Assembly (NCBI GenBank): GCA_934643865.1 | Contig: CAKUCX010000002.1 | Location: 28,715 to 92,714, forward strand | Direction of reading: 5' to 3' | Source of the DNA: an uncultured Kiritimatiellota bacterium | Lineage (GTDB): Bacteria > Verrucomicrobiota > Kiritimatiellia > RFP12 > UBA1067 | DNA length: 64,000 bases | In this document: positions 57,240 to 64,000 of the stretch, piece by piece | Layout: each line of letters starts with the position of its first letter | Position numbering within the stretch: position 1 is the stretch's first letter | The notes under the pieces: model-generated | Told to the model about the DNA's origin: nothing | Seen by the model: the letters and a program-made list of their open reading frames with translations, nothing else | Databases searched by the model: none | Made by a program: the position numbers and the translations under genes

Positions 57240-58958
57240 ATGTCGAAGACGCTTCAAGGAATCTTCTCGTGCGTGCTGGCGGGCCTGATGGCGGGGGGCG
57301 CGCAGGCGGCGCCCCTCGACGCGGTGCGCTGGAAGGCGCCGGCCTACTCCCTCACCGCGCGCGCGCTCGGCGTGCGCGAGGCGCTGGAGGCGTTCGGCGT
57401 CGCGCAGGGCGTGCCGGTCCTCTGCTCGGCGGCCGTCGCGGGGTCGTTCTCGGGGAACTTCAAGGACGTGCCGGCGGCGGCGTTCCTCGACCGCCTCACC
57501 GCGATGCACAACCTCGTGTGGTACTTCGACGGCACGACGGTCTTCGTGTCGGCGGCGAGCGAGTCGACGACGACGCTCATTGACCTGCGCTACATGAAGG
57601 CGGGGGAGGTGGGCGCGATGCTGAAGGAGCTTGGGGTGGAAGATCCGCGCTTCCCGCTCAAGACGGCGTCGAACGACGAGCTCATCATGGTGTACGGGCC
57701 GCCCCGCTACGTGGCGCTCGTGGCGGAGACGATCGTCAAGGCCGACCGCCTGCGCGAGCAGCGCACGTTCACGGAGGTCGAGACGCGCCTCTTCCCGCTT
57801 GCGAACACGTGGGCGGACAACGTGAGCCTCCGCGCGTCGAGCCCCGAGGCGAACGTGACGATCCGGGGCGTCGCCTCCCTCCTGCAGGAGATCATGCAGA
57901 CCGGGGCGGCGGACGGAAAGGTGCAGGAGGGTACGAACGCCCCCGCCGTGGCGGCGTCCGCGTCCGCCGCCGTCACGCCCGTCATCCGCCCTGAGAACCG
58001 CCTCAACGCCGTGCTCGTGCGGGACGTCGCGACGCGCATGGACATGTACGGCCAGCTCATCCGCACGCTCGACACGCCGCAGAAGCTCGTGGAGATCGAG
58101 GTGACGACGCTGGAGCTCTCGCGCGACGATTCGCTCGACTGGCAGCTTTCGCTCAAGGTGAGGGGCGCGCACAGCGACTTCGAGGGCGCGGCGGGGCAGA
58201 ACGTGGGGAACCTCGTCGACGCCGCCTCGCTCGCGGGCGGCGGCTTCGCCGGGGCGGCCTCCTACCTCGGGCGGCACGTCGACGTGGCGGCGTCCGTCAA
58301 CGCGCTGCGGCAGAAGGGGAAGGCGCGCAACATCTCCCGCACGACGATTCTGACGGTCAACAACCTCGCCGCCGCGATGACGGACACCCAGAGCTACCAT
58401 GCGAAGGTCGTCGGCACGGAGGTCGCGACGCTGGAGGAAGTGACGGCGGGGACGCGGCTGGAGATCAAGCCGCGCGTCATCGAACCGCCCGCGGACGCGA
58501 CGAACGCGCCGCGCCGCGTGTGGCTGACGCTCTCGCTGCAGGATGGCGGATTCGAGGCGCTGAGCGTCGACGCGATGCCGATGACGCGCACCTCGACGCT
58601 CGACACCCAGGCGGCCGTGCCGGAAAACGAGTCCCTGCTCCTTGCGGGCTATTTCCGCGACATCCAGGAAGAGGGCGGCTGGGGCATCCCCTACCTGCGC
58701 GACATCCCGTGGATCGGGTGGCTCTTCGGCGGCGCCTCCCGCAGGAACGAGACGGTGCAGCGCCTCTTCATCCTCACGCCGCGCGTCCTCGCGCCCGTCG
58801 GGCCTTCCACGCTCGACGACCAGGCCCTGCGCGCCCGCGACATCACGCGCGTCGAGCGCGTGGAGGAGAACCTTTCGCAGAGCGACGCGGCGCGGAAGGC
58901 GCGCGAGGAAGAGCGCAAGAAGCGCGAAGAGGAAGAACGGAAGAAGCGCGACGAATGA
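57240..58958 (+). CDS. sctC: Type III secretion outer-membrane secretin
   Basis: SctC forms the ring channel in the outer membrane. The 572-residue protein has a signal peptide (to about 24), N-terminal ring domains (ALGVREALEAFGVAQGVPV, LIDLRYMKAGEVGAMLKELG, VAETIVKADRLREQ) and a secretin core with VEIEVTTLELSRDD, ARNISRTTILTVNN, VAT-type beta strands and the final GYFRDIQEEGGWGIPYLRDIP-IGWLFGG motif followed by RLFILTPRVL. A highly charged tail (KAREEERKKREEEERKKRD) ends the protein. ATG 57240 is preferred; GTG 57222 is possible. The stop overlaps sctW's ATG. Confidence 0.93.
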   Translation: MSKTLQGIFSCVLAGLMAGGAQAAPLDAVRWKAPAYSLTARALGVREALEAFGVAQGVPVLCSAAVAGSFSGNFKDVPAAAFLDRLTAMHNLVWYFDGTTVFVSAASESTTTLIDLRYMKAGEVGAMLKELGVEDPRFPLKTASNDELIMVYGPPRYVALVAETIVKADRLREQRTFTEVETRLFPLANTWADNVSLRASSPEANVTIRGVASLLQEIMQTGAADGKVQEGTNAPAVAASASAAVTPVIRPENRLNAVLVRDVATRMDMYGQLIRTLDTPQKLVEIEVTTLELSRDDSLDWQLSLKVRGAHSDFEGAAGQNVGNLVDAASLAGGGFAGAASYLGRHVDVAASVNALRQKGKARNISRTTILTVNNLAAAMTDTQSYHAKVVGTEVATLEEVTAGTRLEIKPRVIEPPADATNAPRRVWLTLSLQDGGFEALSVDAMPMTRTSTLDTQAAVPENESLLLAGYFRDIQEEGGWGIPYLRDIPWIGWLFGGASRRNETVQRLFILTPRVLAPVGPSTLDDQALRARDITRVERVEENLSQSDAARKAREEERKKREEEERKKRDE

Positions 58959-60142
58959 TGGATGCCGCCCAGATCATGCGCCAGGCGCTCTCGGCGGGAC
59001 GTTTCGACGCCCTACAGAACGAGGCGTTCTCCACGCAGCAGGCGAACCAGGCCGTGGCGGAGTCGGGGACGGCGATGGGCTTTACGCTCCAGGTGATGGG
59101 CGACCCCGCGCAGGAGTTCCAGGACTCGCTGGAGGAGCTGTCCTTCCAGTTCGAGGAAAAGGCGATGAAGACGGCGGGCGAGCGCAAACTCGGCGAGGCG
59201 CGCCGCGCGGGCAACCCCTTCGTCGAGGCGGTGCTGACGTGGCAGAAGGTGCTGCCCGACCTGCCGGGCGGCGCCTTCATGGAACGGATGCTCCGCAACC
59301 TGCGCCAGATGCTCCAGCAGGAGCAGAACGTGGGGGCCGGGACGCTCCTTCGGATGCTGGGCGAGGGATCGGGCGACCCGTCGCACCAGTTCGCGATGCT
59401 CGACGTGCTGGAGCAGGGGCTTGCGGCGGGCGAAGGCGAACTGCGGGGGCTCGTGGCGGCGACGCGGCGCGCGCTCACGGAGGCGAAGGGCCCGGAGATC
59501 CGCGCCGGCATCAACCTCGCCGAGCAGATCAACGCGCAGGCGAAGGGCCCGGAGGAGATGCAGTCCCTCCGCGACCTCTACCGGGGCGAGGTGCTGGGCT
59601 TCACGACGCCGCAGGCCTGCTTCCGCTCGCTGCTCGCGACGCGCGGGGCGGGGCGGCTCGGCGAGGCGCTCGACTTCCTGATGAAAGGCTGCGGCCTCGA
59701 CCTGCAGAGCCCGTCGCCCTCGCAGAGCCCGGAGGCGCTGCACCGCGTCCTCGGCGACCTGCAGTGCGTGATGGTGCTGAAGACCGTCATGGACAAGATG
59801 ACGGCGCTCGTGGGGAAGATGGCGACGCAGTTCGGCGAGACGTGCCTCCTGAACGGCGAGGCGCTTGCGGGGCGCATCCTCGCCTTCACCGAAATGCCGT
59901 TCGTGGCGTCCGCCAACATCGCGCAGCTCATCGACGCCTGCGGGCTTGCGCAGCTCCTCGCGCAGCTCTACTTCTGCACCGAGCTCGTGGGCGCGTTCCG
60001 CCAGCTCTCGCCGCGCCTCTTCGCGGACGAGGCCGACCGCTTCCGCCTGGAGGACGCCGCGCAGGAGCATCTCGACGGGCTCGTCGCCCGCCAGGACGAG
60101 GAGGACCAGAAAAACCGCGAGAAGGGAGGGGACGCCGCATGA
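58955..60142 (+). CDS. sctW: T3SS gatekeeper SctW (YopN/MxiC/CopN with fused TyeA domain)
   Basis: The gatekeeper stops premature effector release. The 395-residue protein has the HrpJ-like N-terminal domain (QEFQDSLEELSFQFEEKAM, FVEAVLTWQKVLPDLPGG) and continues to a C-terminal TyeA-like region (SPEALHRVLGDLQCVMVLKT, FTEMPFVASANIAQLIDACG), so YopN and TyeA functions are in one chain, as in Chlamydia-type systems. An ATGA overlap couples it to sctC and another couples it to the next gene, which is in the position of its chaperone. Confidence 0.88.
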   Translation: MMDAAQIMRQALSAGRFDALQNEAFSTQQANQAVAESGTAMGFTLQVMGDPAQEFQDSLEELSFQFEEKAMKTAGERKLGEARRAGNPFVEAVLTWQKVLPDLPGGAFMERMLRNLRQMLQQEQNVGAGTLLRMLGEGSGDPSHQFAMLDVLEQGLAAGEGELRGLVAATRRALTEAKGPEIRAGINLAEQINAQAKGPEEMQSLRDLYRGEVLGFTTPQACFRSLLATRGAGRLGEALDFLMKGCGLDLQSPSPSQSPEALHRVLGDLQCVMVLKTVMDKMTALVGKMATQFGETCLLNGEALAGRILAFTEMPFVASANIAQLIDACGLAQLLAQLYFCTELVGAFRQLSPRLFADEADRFRLEDAAQEHLDGLVARQDEEDQKNREKGGDAA

Positions 60143-60519
60143 CGCCGCCTTGGCTCAACGACGTGGTGGCCGCCTTCGGGCGGCAGATGGCGCTGGCGCG
60201 CTTCGCCCTCAACGAACGGGGCGTGGCCGGGGTCCGTTTCGAAAACGGCCTCACCCTGCGCTTCGAGTACGTGGACGGGGCGCTGCTCGTCTCGCTCGGC
60301 GTGCCGGCGAGTGACGACCCCGCGACGCTGCGGCACTTGCTGGAAGCCGTCCATCCCGCCGCGCGGCGCGGGGGGATGCGCGCCGCCTACCTCGCGAAAC
60401 GGGGCGAGGCGGTCTACGCCGTGCGCCTCGCCGAGCGCGGCGTGACGCTCGCCGCGCTGGAGGAGGCGTTCCAGGCGCTGTGGCAGGCCGCCGAGCGGCT
60501 GAGGAGGCGCACGTCATGA
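60139..60519 (+). CDS. Putative gatekeeper chaperone (SycN-position, CesT-like)
   Basis: The 126-residue protein has the class I chaperone layout: N-terminal helix (WLNDVVAAFGRQMALARFAL), strands GVRFENGLTLRFEYVDGALLVS-like, a middle helix and a C-terminal helix (LEEAFQALWQAAERLRRR). Its place directly after sctW and before an sctX-like gene matches the Yersinia order yopN-tyeA-sycN-yscX-yscY-yscV. Four-base overlaps on both sides show translational coupling. Confidence 0.6.
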   Translation: MTPPWLNDVVAAFGRQMALARFALNERGVAGVRFENGLTLRFEYVDGALLVSLGVPASDDPATLRHLLEAVHPAARRGGMRAAYLAKRGEAVYAVRLAERGVTLAALEEAFQALWQAAERLRRRTS

Positions 60520-60899
60520 ACCTCGGCCGCGTCGCGGAGCGCGTAAGCTTCAACACCGGCATCTCGGTGGCCGAATACAACGAGGCGCCGGCCGGGCAGA
60601 CGCCGGGGCAGACCCAGCGGTCCATCCTGCCGGGCTCGACGACCGTCTCGGAGGCGCTGGCGTCCGTCTTCCCGCGCGACCCCACCGTGGGCGGGCAGAT
60701 CGTCGGCCTGCTCGCCGAGGCCGGGGCCTCGACGCGCCTGAGGACCTCGAACGGCTTCCACGCCGCCGCGCGCAAGGCGATCGGGAACCTGCGCGGGAAG
60801 GGCGGCAGGGCGGCGGAGCGGGCCGCCGCCGAGCTGGAGGGGCTGCTCGCGGACACGGAGCTGCTGGACTTCTACCGCGCCTCGCTCCTGGAGACCTGA
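60516..60899 (+). CDS. SctX-like (YscX) T3SS protein
   Basis: The 127-residue protein has an N-terminal extended region (VSFNTGISVAEYNEAPAG) and helices near the end (FHAAARKAIGNLRGKGGRA, LEGLLADTELLDFYRASLL). Length, position immediately upstream of sctV and a conserved-looking FH-x-x-A region suggest YscX, an early secreted export-apparatus component. A partner YscY gene is missing here. Homology is weak by eye, so the call rests largely on synteny. Confidence 0.5.
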   Translation: MNLGRVAERVSFNTGISVAEYNEAPAGQTPGQTQRSILPGSTTVSEALASVFPRDPTVGGQIVGLLAEAGASTRLRTSNGFHAAARKAIGNLRGKGGRAAERAAAELEGLLADTELLDFYRASLLET

Positions 60900-60905
60900 T
60901 TCGAC

Positions 60906-63011
60906 ATGCTGGGCGGACTTTCCAACATTGCGGGCGCATTCAGCCGGTTCGGGGACCTGGTCCTCGCCTTCCTCGTCGTCTCGGTCATCGGCCTCCTGAT
61001 CGTGCCGCTCCCCTCGCCCGTCGTGGACGGGCTCATCGCCGTCAACCTCGGCGTTTCGGCCGTGCTGCTGATGCTCTCGCTCTACCTGCCGCGCGCGCTT
61101 GCGTTCTCGACCTTCCCCTCGATGCTCCTCTTCACGACGCTCTTCCGCCTCGCCCTCAACGTGACGACGACGCGCTGCATCCTCCTGCGCGGCGCGCAGG
61201 ACCCGAACGCCGCCGGCACGATCATCAACACGTTCGGCAACTTCGTCGTCGGCGGCAACTTCGTCGTCGGCGCCGTCATCTTCCTCATCATCACGATCGT
61301 CCAGTTCGTCGTGATCGCCAAGGGCGCCGAGCGCGTCTCGGAGGTCGCCGCGCGCTTCACGCTCGACGCGATGCCCGGCAAGCAGATGTCCATCGACGCC
61401 GACATGCGCGCGGGCGCGATCGACCTGGAGACGGCGAAGCAGCGCCGGAGCGAGCTCGCCCAGGAGTCGCAGCTCTACGGCGCGATGGACGGCGCGATGA
61501 AGTTCGTCAAGGGCGACGCGGTCGCCGGGCTCATCATCACGGCGATCAACATCGTCGGCGGCATCCTCATCGGCATGCTCATGTTCGACAAGGACGTCGC
61601 CTGGTGCGTCAAGCGCTTCGGCATCCTCACGATCGGCGACGGCCTCGTGAGCCAGATCCCCGCGCTTCTCATCTCGATCACCTCCGGCGTCATCGTCACG
61701 CGCGTGGGGAGCGACAAGGCGAACCCCCTCGGCCAGGACATCGTGAACCAGATCTTCGCCCAGCCGAAGGCCCTCCTGCTGGGCGCCTGCACGCTCGTCG
61801 CAATCGGCCTCATCCCCGGCTTCCCCCACCTGACGCTCTTCGCCCTCGCCCTCGCCGTCGCCGCCATCGGCTGGTCGCTCCAGCGCAAGGCCCGGGCCGC
61901 CGCCGAGGCGGCGGCAAAGGGGGCGGACCCCCTCGCGGCGGCCGCCCCGTCGTCCGACGGCAAGCCCCGCCCGAAGAAGAAGGACGGCGACGACTTCTCG
62001 ATGGTCACGCCCCTCATGGTGGACATCGACGCGGGGATCCGCACGGCGCTCAGCTACGACGACCTGAACGACAAGATCATGGACGTGCGCCGCGCGCTCT
62101 ACCACGACCTCGGCGTGCCGTTCCCCGGCATCAACCTCTCGCTCAACGGCGGCCTCCACGGCGGCAAGTACCGCCTCCTCGTGAACGAGGTGCCCGTCTC
62201 GGAGGGCGTGCTGCGCGCGGGGTACGTGTTCGCGCTCGAAACGGCGGAGAACCTTGCCGCGACGGGCATCGCCCACGAGACGGGGAAGGAATTCATCGCG
62301 GGCTTCGGCACGAACTGGGTCAAGGCGGAGGACGTCCGCCGGCTCGACGAGAGCGGCATCCGCTCCCTCGACCTGAACGGCGTTTTGACCTACCACCTCT
62401 CCGGCGTCCTGCGGCGCTACGCGAACGAGTTCCTCTCCCTGCAGGAGACGCGCCTCCTCCTCGACCACATGGAGAAGGAGGCGCCGGAGCTCGTGCGCGA
62501 GGTGCAGCGCGTGCTGCCGATCCAGAAGATCACGGACGTCCTCCAGCGCCTCGTGCAGGAGGGCATCTGCATCCGCGACTTGAAGCGCATCACCCAGACG
62601 CTCATCGAGTGGGGGCAGAAGGAGAAGGACTCGGTGCTGCTCGTCGAGTACGTCCGCAGCGCCCTCTCGCGCTACATCAGCTACAAGTTCTCCGGCGGGC
62701 AGAACATCATCGCGGCGTACCTGCTCGACCCCGCCCTGGAGGAGAAGATCCGTACGTCCGTCCGCCAGACGTCGAGCGGCAGCTACCTCGCGATGGATCC
62801 CCAGAGCGTGCGCGCCATCCTCGCGGCCGTGCGCAAGACGATCGGCGACATCCGGAAGATCCAGCACAAGCCCGTCATCATCGTTTCGGTCGACATCCGC
62901 CGCTACTTCCGCAAGATGATCGAGAAGGACTACTACGAGCTTCCCGTGCTGAGCTTCCAGGAGCTGAGCCCGGAAATCAACATCCAGCCCCTGGGGAGGT
63001 TGAAGCTGTAA
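60906..63011 (+). CDS. sctV: T3SS export-gate protein SctV (FHIPEP family)
   Basis: SctV forms the nonameric export gate in the inner membrane. The 701-residue protein has eight N-terminal membrane helices (to about 320), the cytoplasmic loop with AERVSEVAARFTLDAMPGKQM (FHIPEP signature), a linker (PKKKDGDDFSMVT), and the cytoplasmic subdomains (VDIDAGIRTALSYDDLNDK, ITDVLQRLVQEGICIRDL, ISYKFSGGQNIIAAYLLDP). The long C-terminal domain and its context with secretin and gatekeeper mark it as virulence-type SctV and not flagellar FlhA. Confidence 0.97.
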   Translation: MLGGLSNIAGAFSRFGDLVLAFLVVSVIGLLIVPLPSPVVDGLIAVNLGVSAVLLMLSLYLPRALAFSTFPSMLLFTTLFRLALNVTTTRCILLRGAQDPNAAGTIINTFGNFVVGGNFVVGAVIFLIITIVQFVVIAKGAERVSEVAARFTLDAMPGKQMSIDADMRAGAIDLETAKQRRSELAQESQLYGAMDGAMKFVKGDAVAGLIITAINIVGGILIGMLMFDKDVAWCVKRFGILTIGDGLVSQIPALLISITSGVIVTRVGSDKANPLGQDIVNQIFAQPKALLLGACTLVAIGLIPGFPHLTLFALALAVAAIGWSLQRKARAAAEAAAKGADPLAAAAPSSDGKPRPKKKDGDDFSMVTPLMVDIDAGIRTALSYDDLNDKIMDVRRALYHDLGVPFPGINLSLNGGLHGGKYRLLVNEVPVSEGVLRAGYVFALETAENLAATGIAHETGKEFIAGFGTNWVKAEDVRRLDESGIRSLDLNGVLTYHLSGVLRRYANEFLSLQETRLLLDHMEKEAPELVREVQRVLPIQKITDVLQRLVQEGICIRDLKRITQTLIEWGQKEKDSVLLVEYVRSALSRYISYKFSGGQNIIAAYLLDPALEEKIRTSVRQTSSGSYLAMDPQSVRAILAAVRKTIGDIRKIQHKPVIIVSVDIRRYFRKMIEKDYYELPVLSFQELSPEINIQPLGRLKL

Positions 63012-63012
63012 G

Positions 63013-64000
63013 ATGGACTGGCTTCTGAAAATCGTCGAAGGCCCCCAGAAGGGCGCGGAGATCGCCCTTGTCGGCGGGCGGCGCACGAGCTTCGGCTCGG
63101 GCGACGCCTGCGACATCGTCGTCGGGGACGCCGCGCTCCCCGCCCAGGCGTGCGAGCTGGACGTCTCCGATGCGGGCGTGACGGTGCTGACGCCGGACGG
63201 CGCGGCGACGGCGCTCAAGCCCTTCGAGGTGCGGACGTTCGGGACGACCGCGTTCGCCGTCGGCCCGGCCGGCGCGCCCTGGGGCGATCTCGTCTATCCG
63301 CCGCCGGAGGCACCCGACGCGCCCGTTCCGGCGCCATCCGAGCCGTCCGCGGAACCCGAAGCGGCGGAGCCCCCGCCCGCCGAGGCGGAAGCCGCGCCGA
63401 AGCGGCGGCACGGCTGCCTCTGGGCGCTGCTCGTCCTGCTGCTCCTGTTCGTGGGGGCCCTTGCGCTGCTCCACGGCTTCCGCGCGCCCATCGAGGCGCG
63501 GTGGCCGCAGGCCGCCCGTTTCCGCGCGGAGGTGGAGGGCGTCGCGCAGAAGGGCTGGGCCGCCACGCAGGGGCTGTGGGCGCGCTGGTTCGGGACGGCG
63601 CGCGCGCCCGCCGCGCCCGCCGCGAAGGGGCCCTCGCTCCCCGAACTCGCCGCCCAGCACGGCCTTGCGCTCGTCGAGACGAACGGCGTGCGGAAGCTCG
63701 CCGGGAACGTGCGGCGGCGCACCGAGCGCCTCGCGATCCGCGCGCTCGCGCTTGCGGACGACCCGTCCGTCCAGTTCGACCTGACGGACGACGAGACGCT
63801 GCGCGCGTCGGCGGACGAGCTGCTCTTCGTCGTCACCGAGGGCGCGCTCAAGGCGACGGCGGCCTCGAACCGCGTCGTGGCGCTCGCGGGCTACGCGCCG
63901 TCCGCCGCGAAGCTGGAGGCGGCCCTGCGGGCGCTGGCCGCCGACGTGCCCGGCGTCGAGCGGGTGGAGACGGCGGCCGTGCGCGTGGGCGGGCCGCCGC
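63013..64000 (+). CDS. sctD: T3SS inner-membrane ring protein SctD, truncated by window edge
   Basis: The first 329 residues are visible. An FHA-like cytoplasmic domain (WLLKIVEGPQKGAEIALVGG, SFGSGDACDIVVGD, about 1-95), a Pro/Glu/Ala-rich linker (about 96-130), one membrane helix (CLWALLVLLLLFVGALALL, about 135-153) and periplasmic ring-building segments (FDLTDDETLRASADELLFVV, VVALAGYAPSAAKLEAAL) follow the YscD/CdsD plan. The reading frame is open to base 64000, so the end lies outside the window. It starts one base after sctV's stop. Confidence 0.9.
   Translation, partial: MDWLLKIVEGPQKGAEIALVGGRRTSFGSGDACDIVVGDAALPAQACELDVSDAGVTVLTPDGAATALKPFEVRTFGTTAFAVGPAGAPWGDLVYPPPEAPDAPVPAPSEPSAEPEAAEPPPAEAEAAPKRRHGCLWALLVLLLLFVGALALLHGFRAPIEARWPQAARFRAEVEGVAQKGWAATQGLWARWFGTARAPAAPAAKGPSLPELAAQHGLALVETNGVRKLAGNVRRRTERLAIRALALADDPSVQFDLTDDETLRASADELLFVVTEGALKATAASNRVVALAGYAPSAAKLEAALRALAADVPGVERVETAAVRVGGPP

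Overview
The window is a GC-rich stretch of bacterial chromosome with tightly packed genes, many stop/start overlaps (ATGA, TGATG), an outer membrane (BamD-like, LptE-like, DUF481, secretin) and type III secretion genes. Tat-exported Gfo/Idh/MocA oxidoreductases, diverse secreted glycosidases, a FAD-dependent oxidoreductase of the FAD_oxidored type, AAA-ATPase-like/PD-(D/E)XK proteins, anaerobic siroheme-dependent heme genes and a type III system together suggest an anaerobic, probably host-associated member of the PVC group (Verrucomicrobiota, Kiritimatiellae or Lentisphaeria-like). That placement is inference from gene content; no rRNA is present.

Layout. 1-990: an AT-richer left edge with a gene fragment, short repeats and a decayed beta-helix remnant. 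991-9646: housekeeping genes: three tRNAs, trmO, tgt, yajC, a LysM protein, serS, an exported DapA-like lipoprotein and nifS. 9804-20311: a carbohydrate locus led by a GntR/LacI-type regulator, with three glycosidase-like proteins, a FAD oxidoreductase carrying extra domains and an outer-membrane protein. 20511-27057: comM (yifB), a short comEC, a polar amino-acid ABC transporter without its ATPase, rpsU, palindromic repeats and a phosphoribosyltransferase. 27167-41023: a second catabolic region with a GH36-like enzyme, two Tat Gfo/Idh proteins, a GH5-DapA fusion, DUF481 and radical SAM proteins and a BNR propeller. 41217-45777: bamD-like, lptE, fused ahbAB, mnmA, nadA. 45870-55880: a giant TPR membrane protein, a W/F-P-repeat protein, a heparinase-like lyase, an IdeS-like cysteine protease, a GT2 glycosyltransferase and ahbC. 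56008-64000: an ECF sigma factor followed by a type III secretion operon (chaperones, sctC, sctW, sctX-like, sctV, sctD) running off the right edge.

Regulation. Many units start from an extended -10 promoter of the form TGN-TATAMT, usually with no obvious -35. In several cases the hexamer is placed so that transcription should begin on or within a few bases of the start codon (leaderless or near-leaderless mRNAs).

The most striking locus is 52375-53559: a run of 17 C residues abuts the -35 hexamer of a well-spaced promoter that drives a secreted protein with the catalytic layout of the streptococcal IgG-cleaving protease IdeS. This looks like a phase-variable immune-evasion protease, a few kilobases from a type III secretion operon. 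Other points of interest are a GH5-DapA fusion, a 17-copy W/F-P motif protein, a telomere-like heptamer array between paralogous binding-protein genes, and tiny ORFs whose stops overlap the next gene's start.
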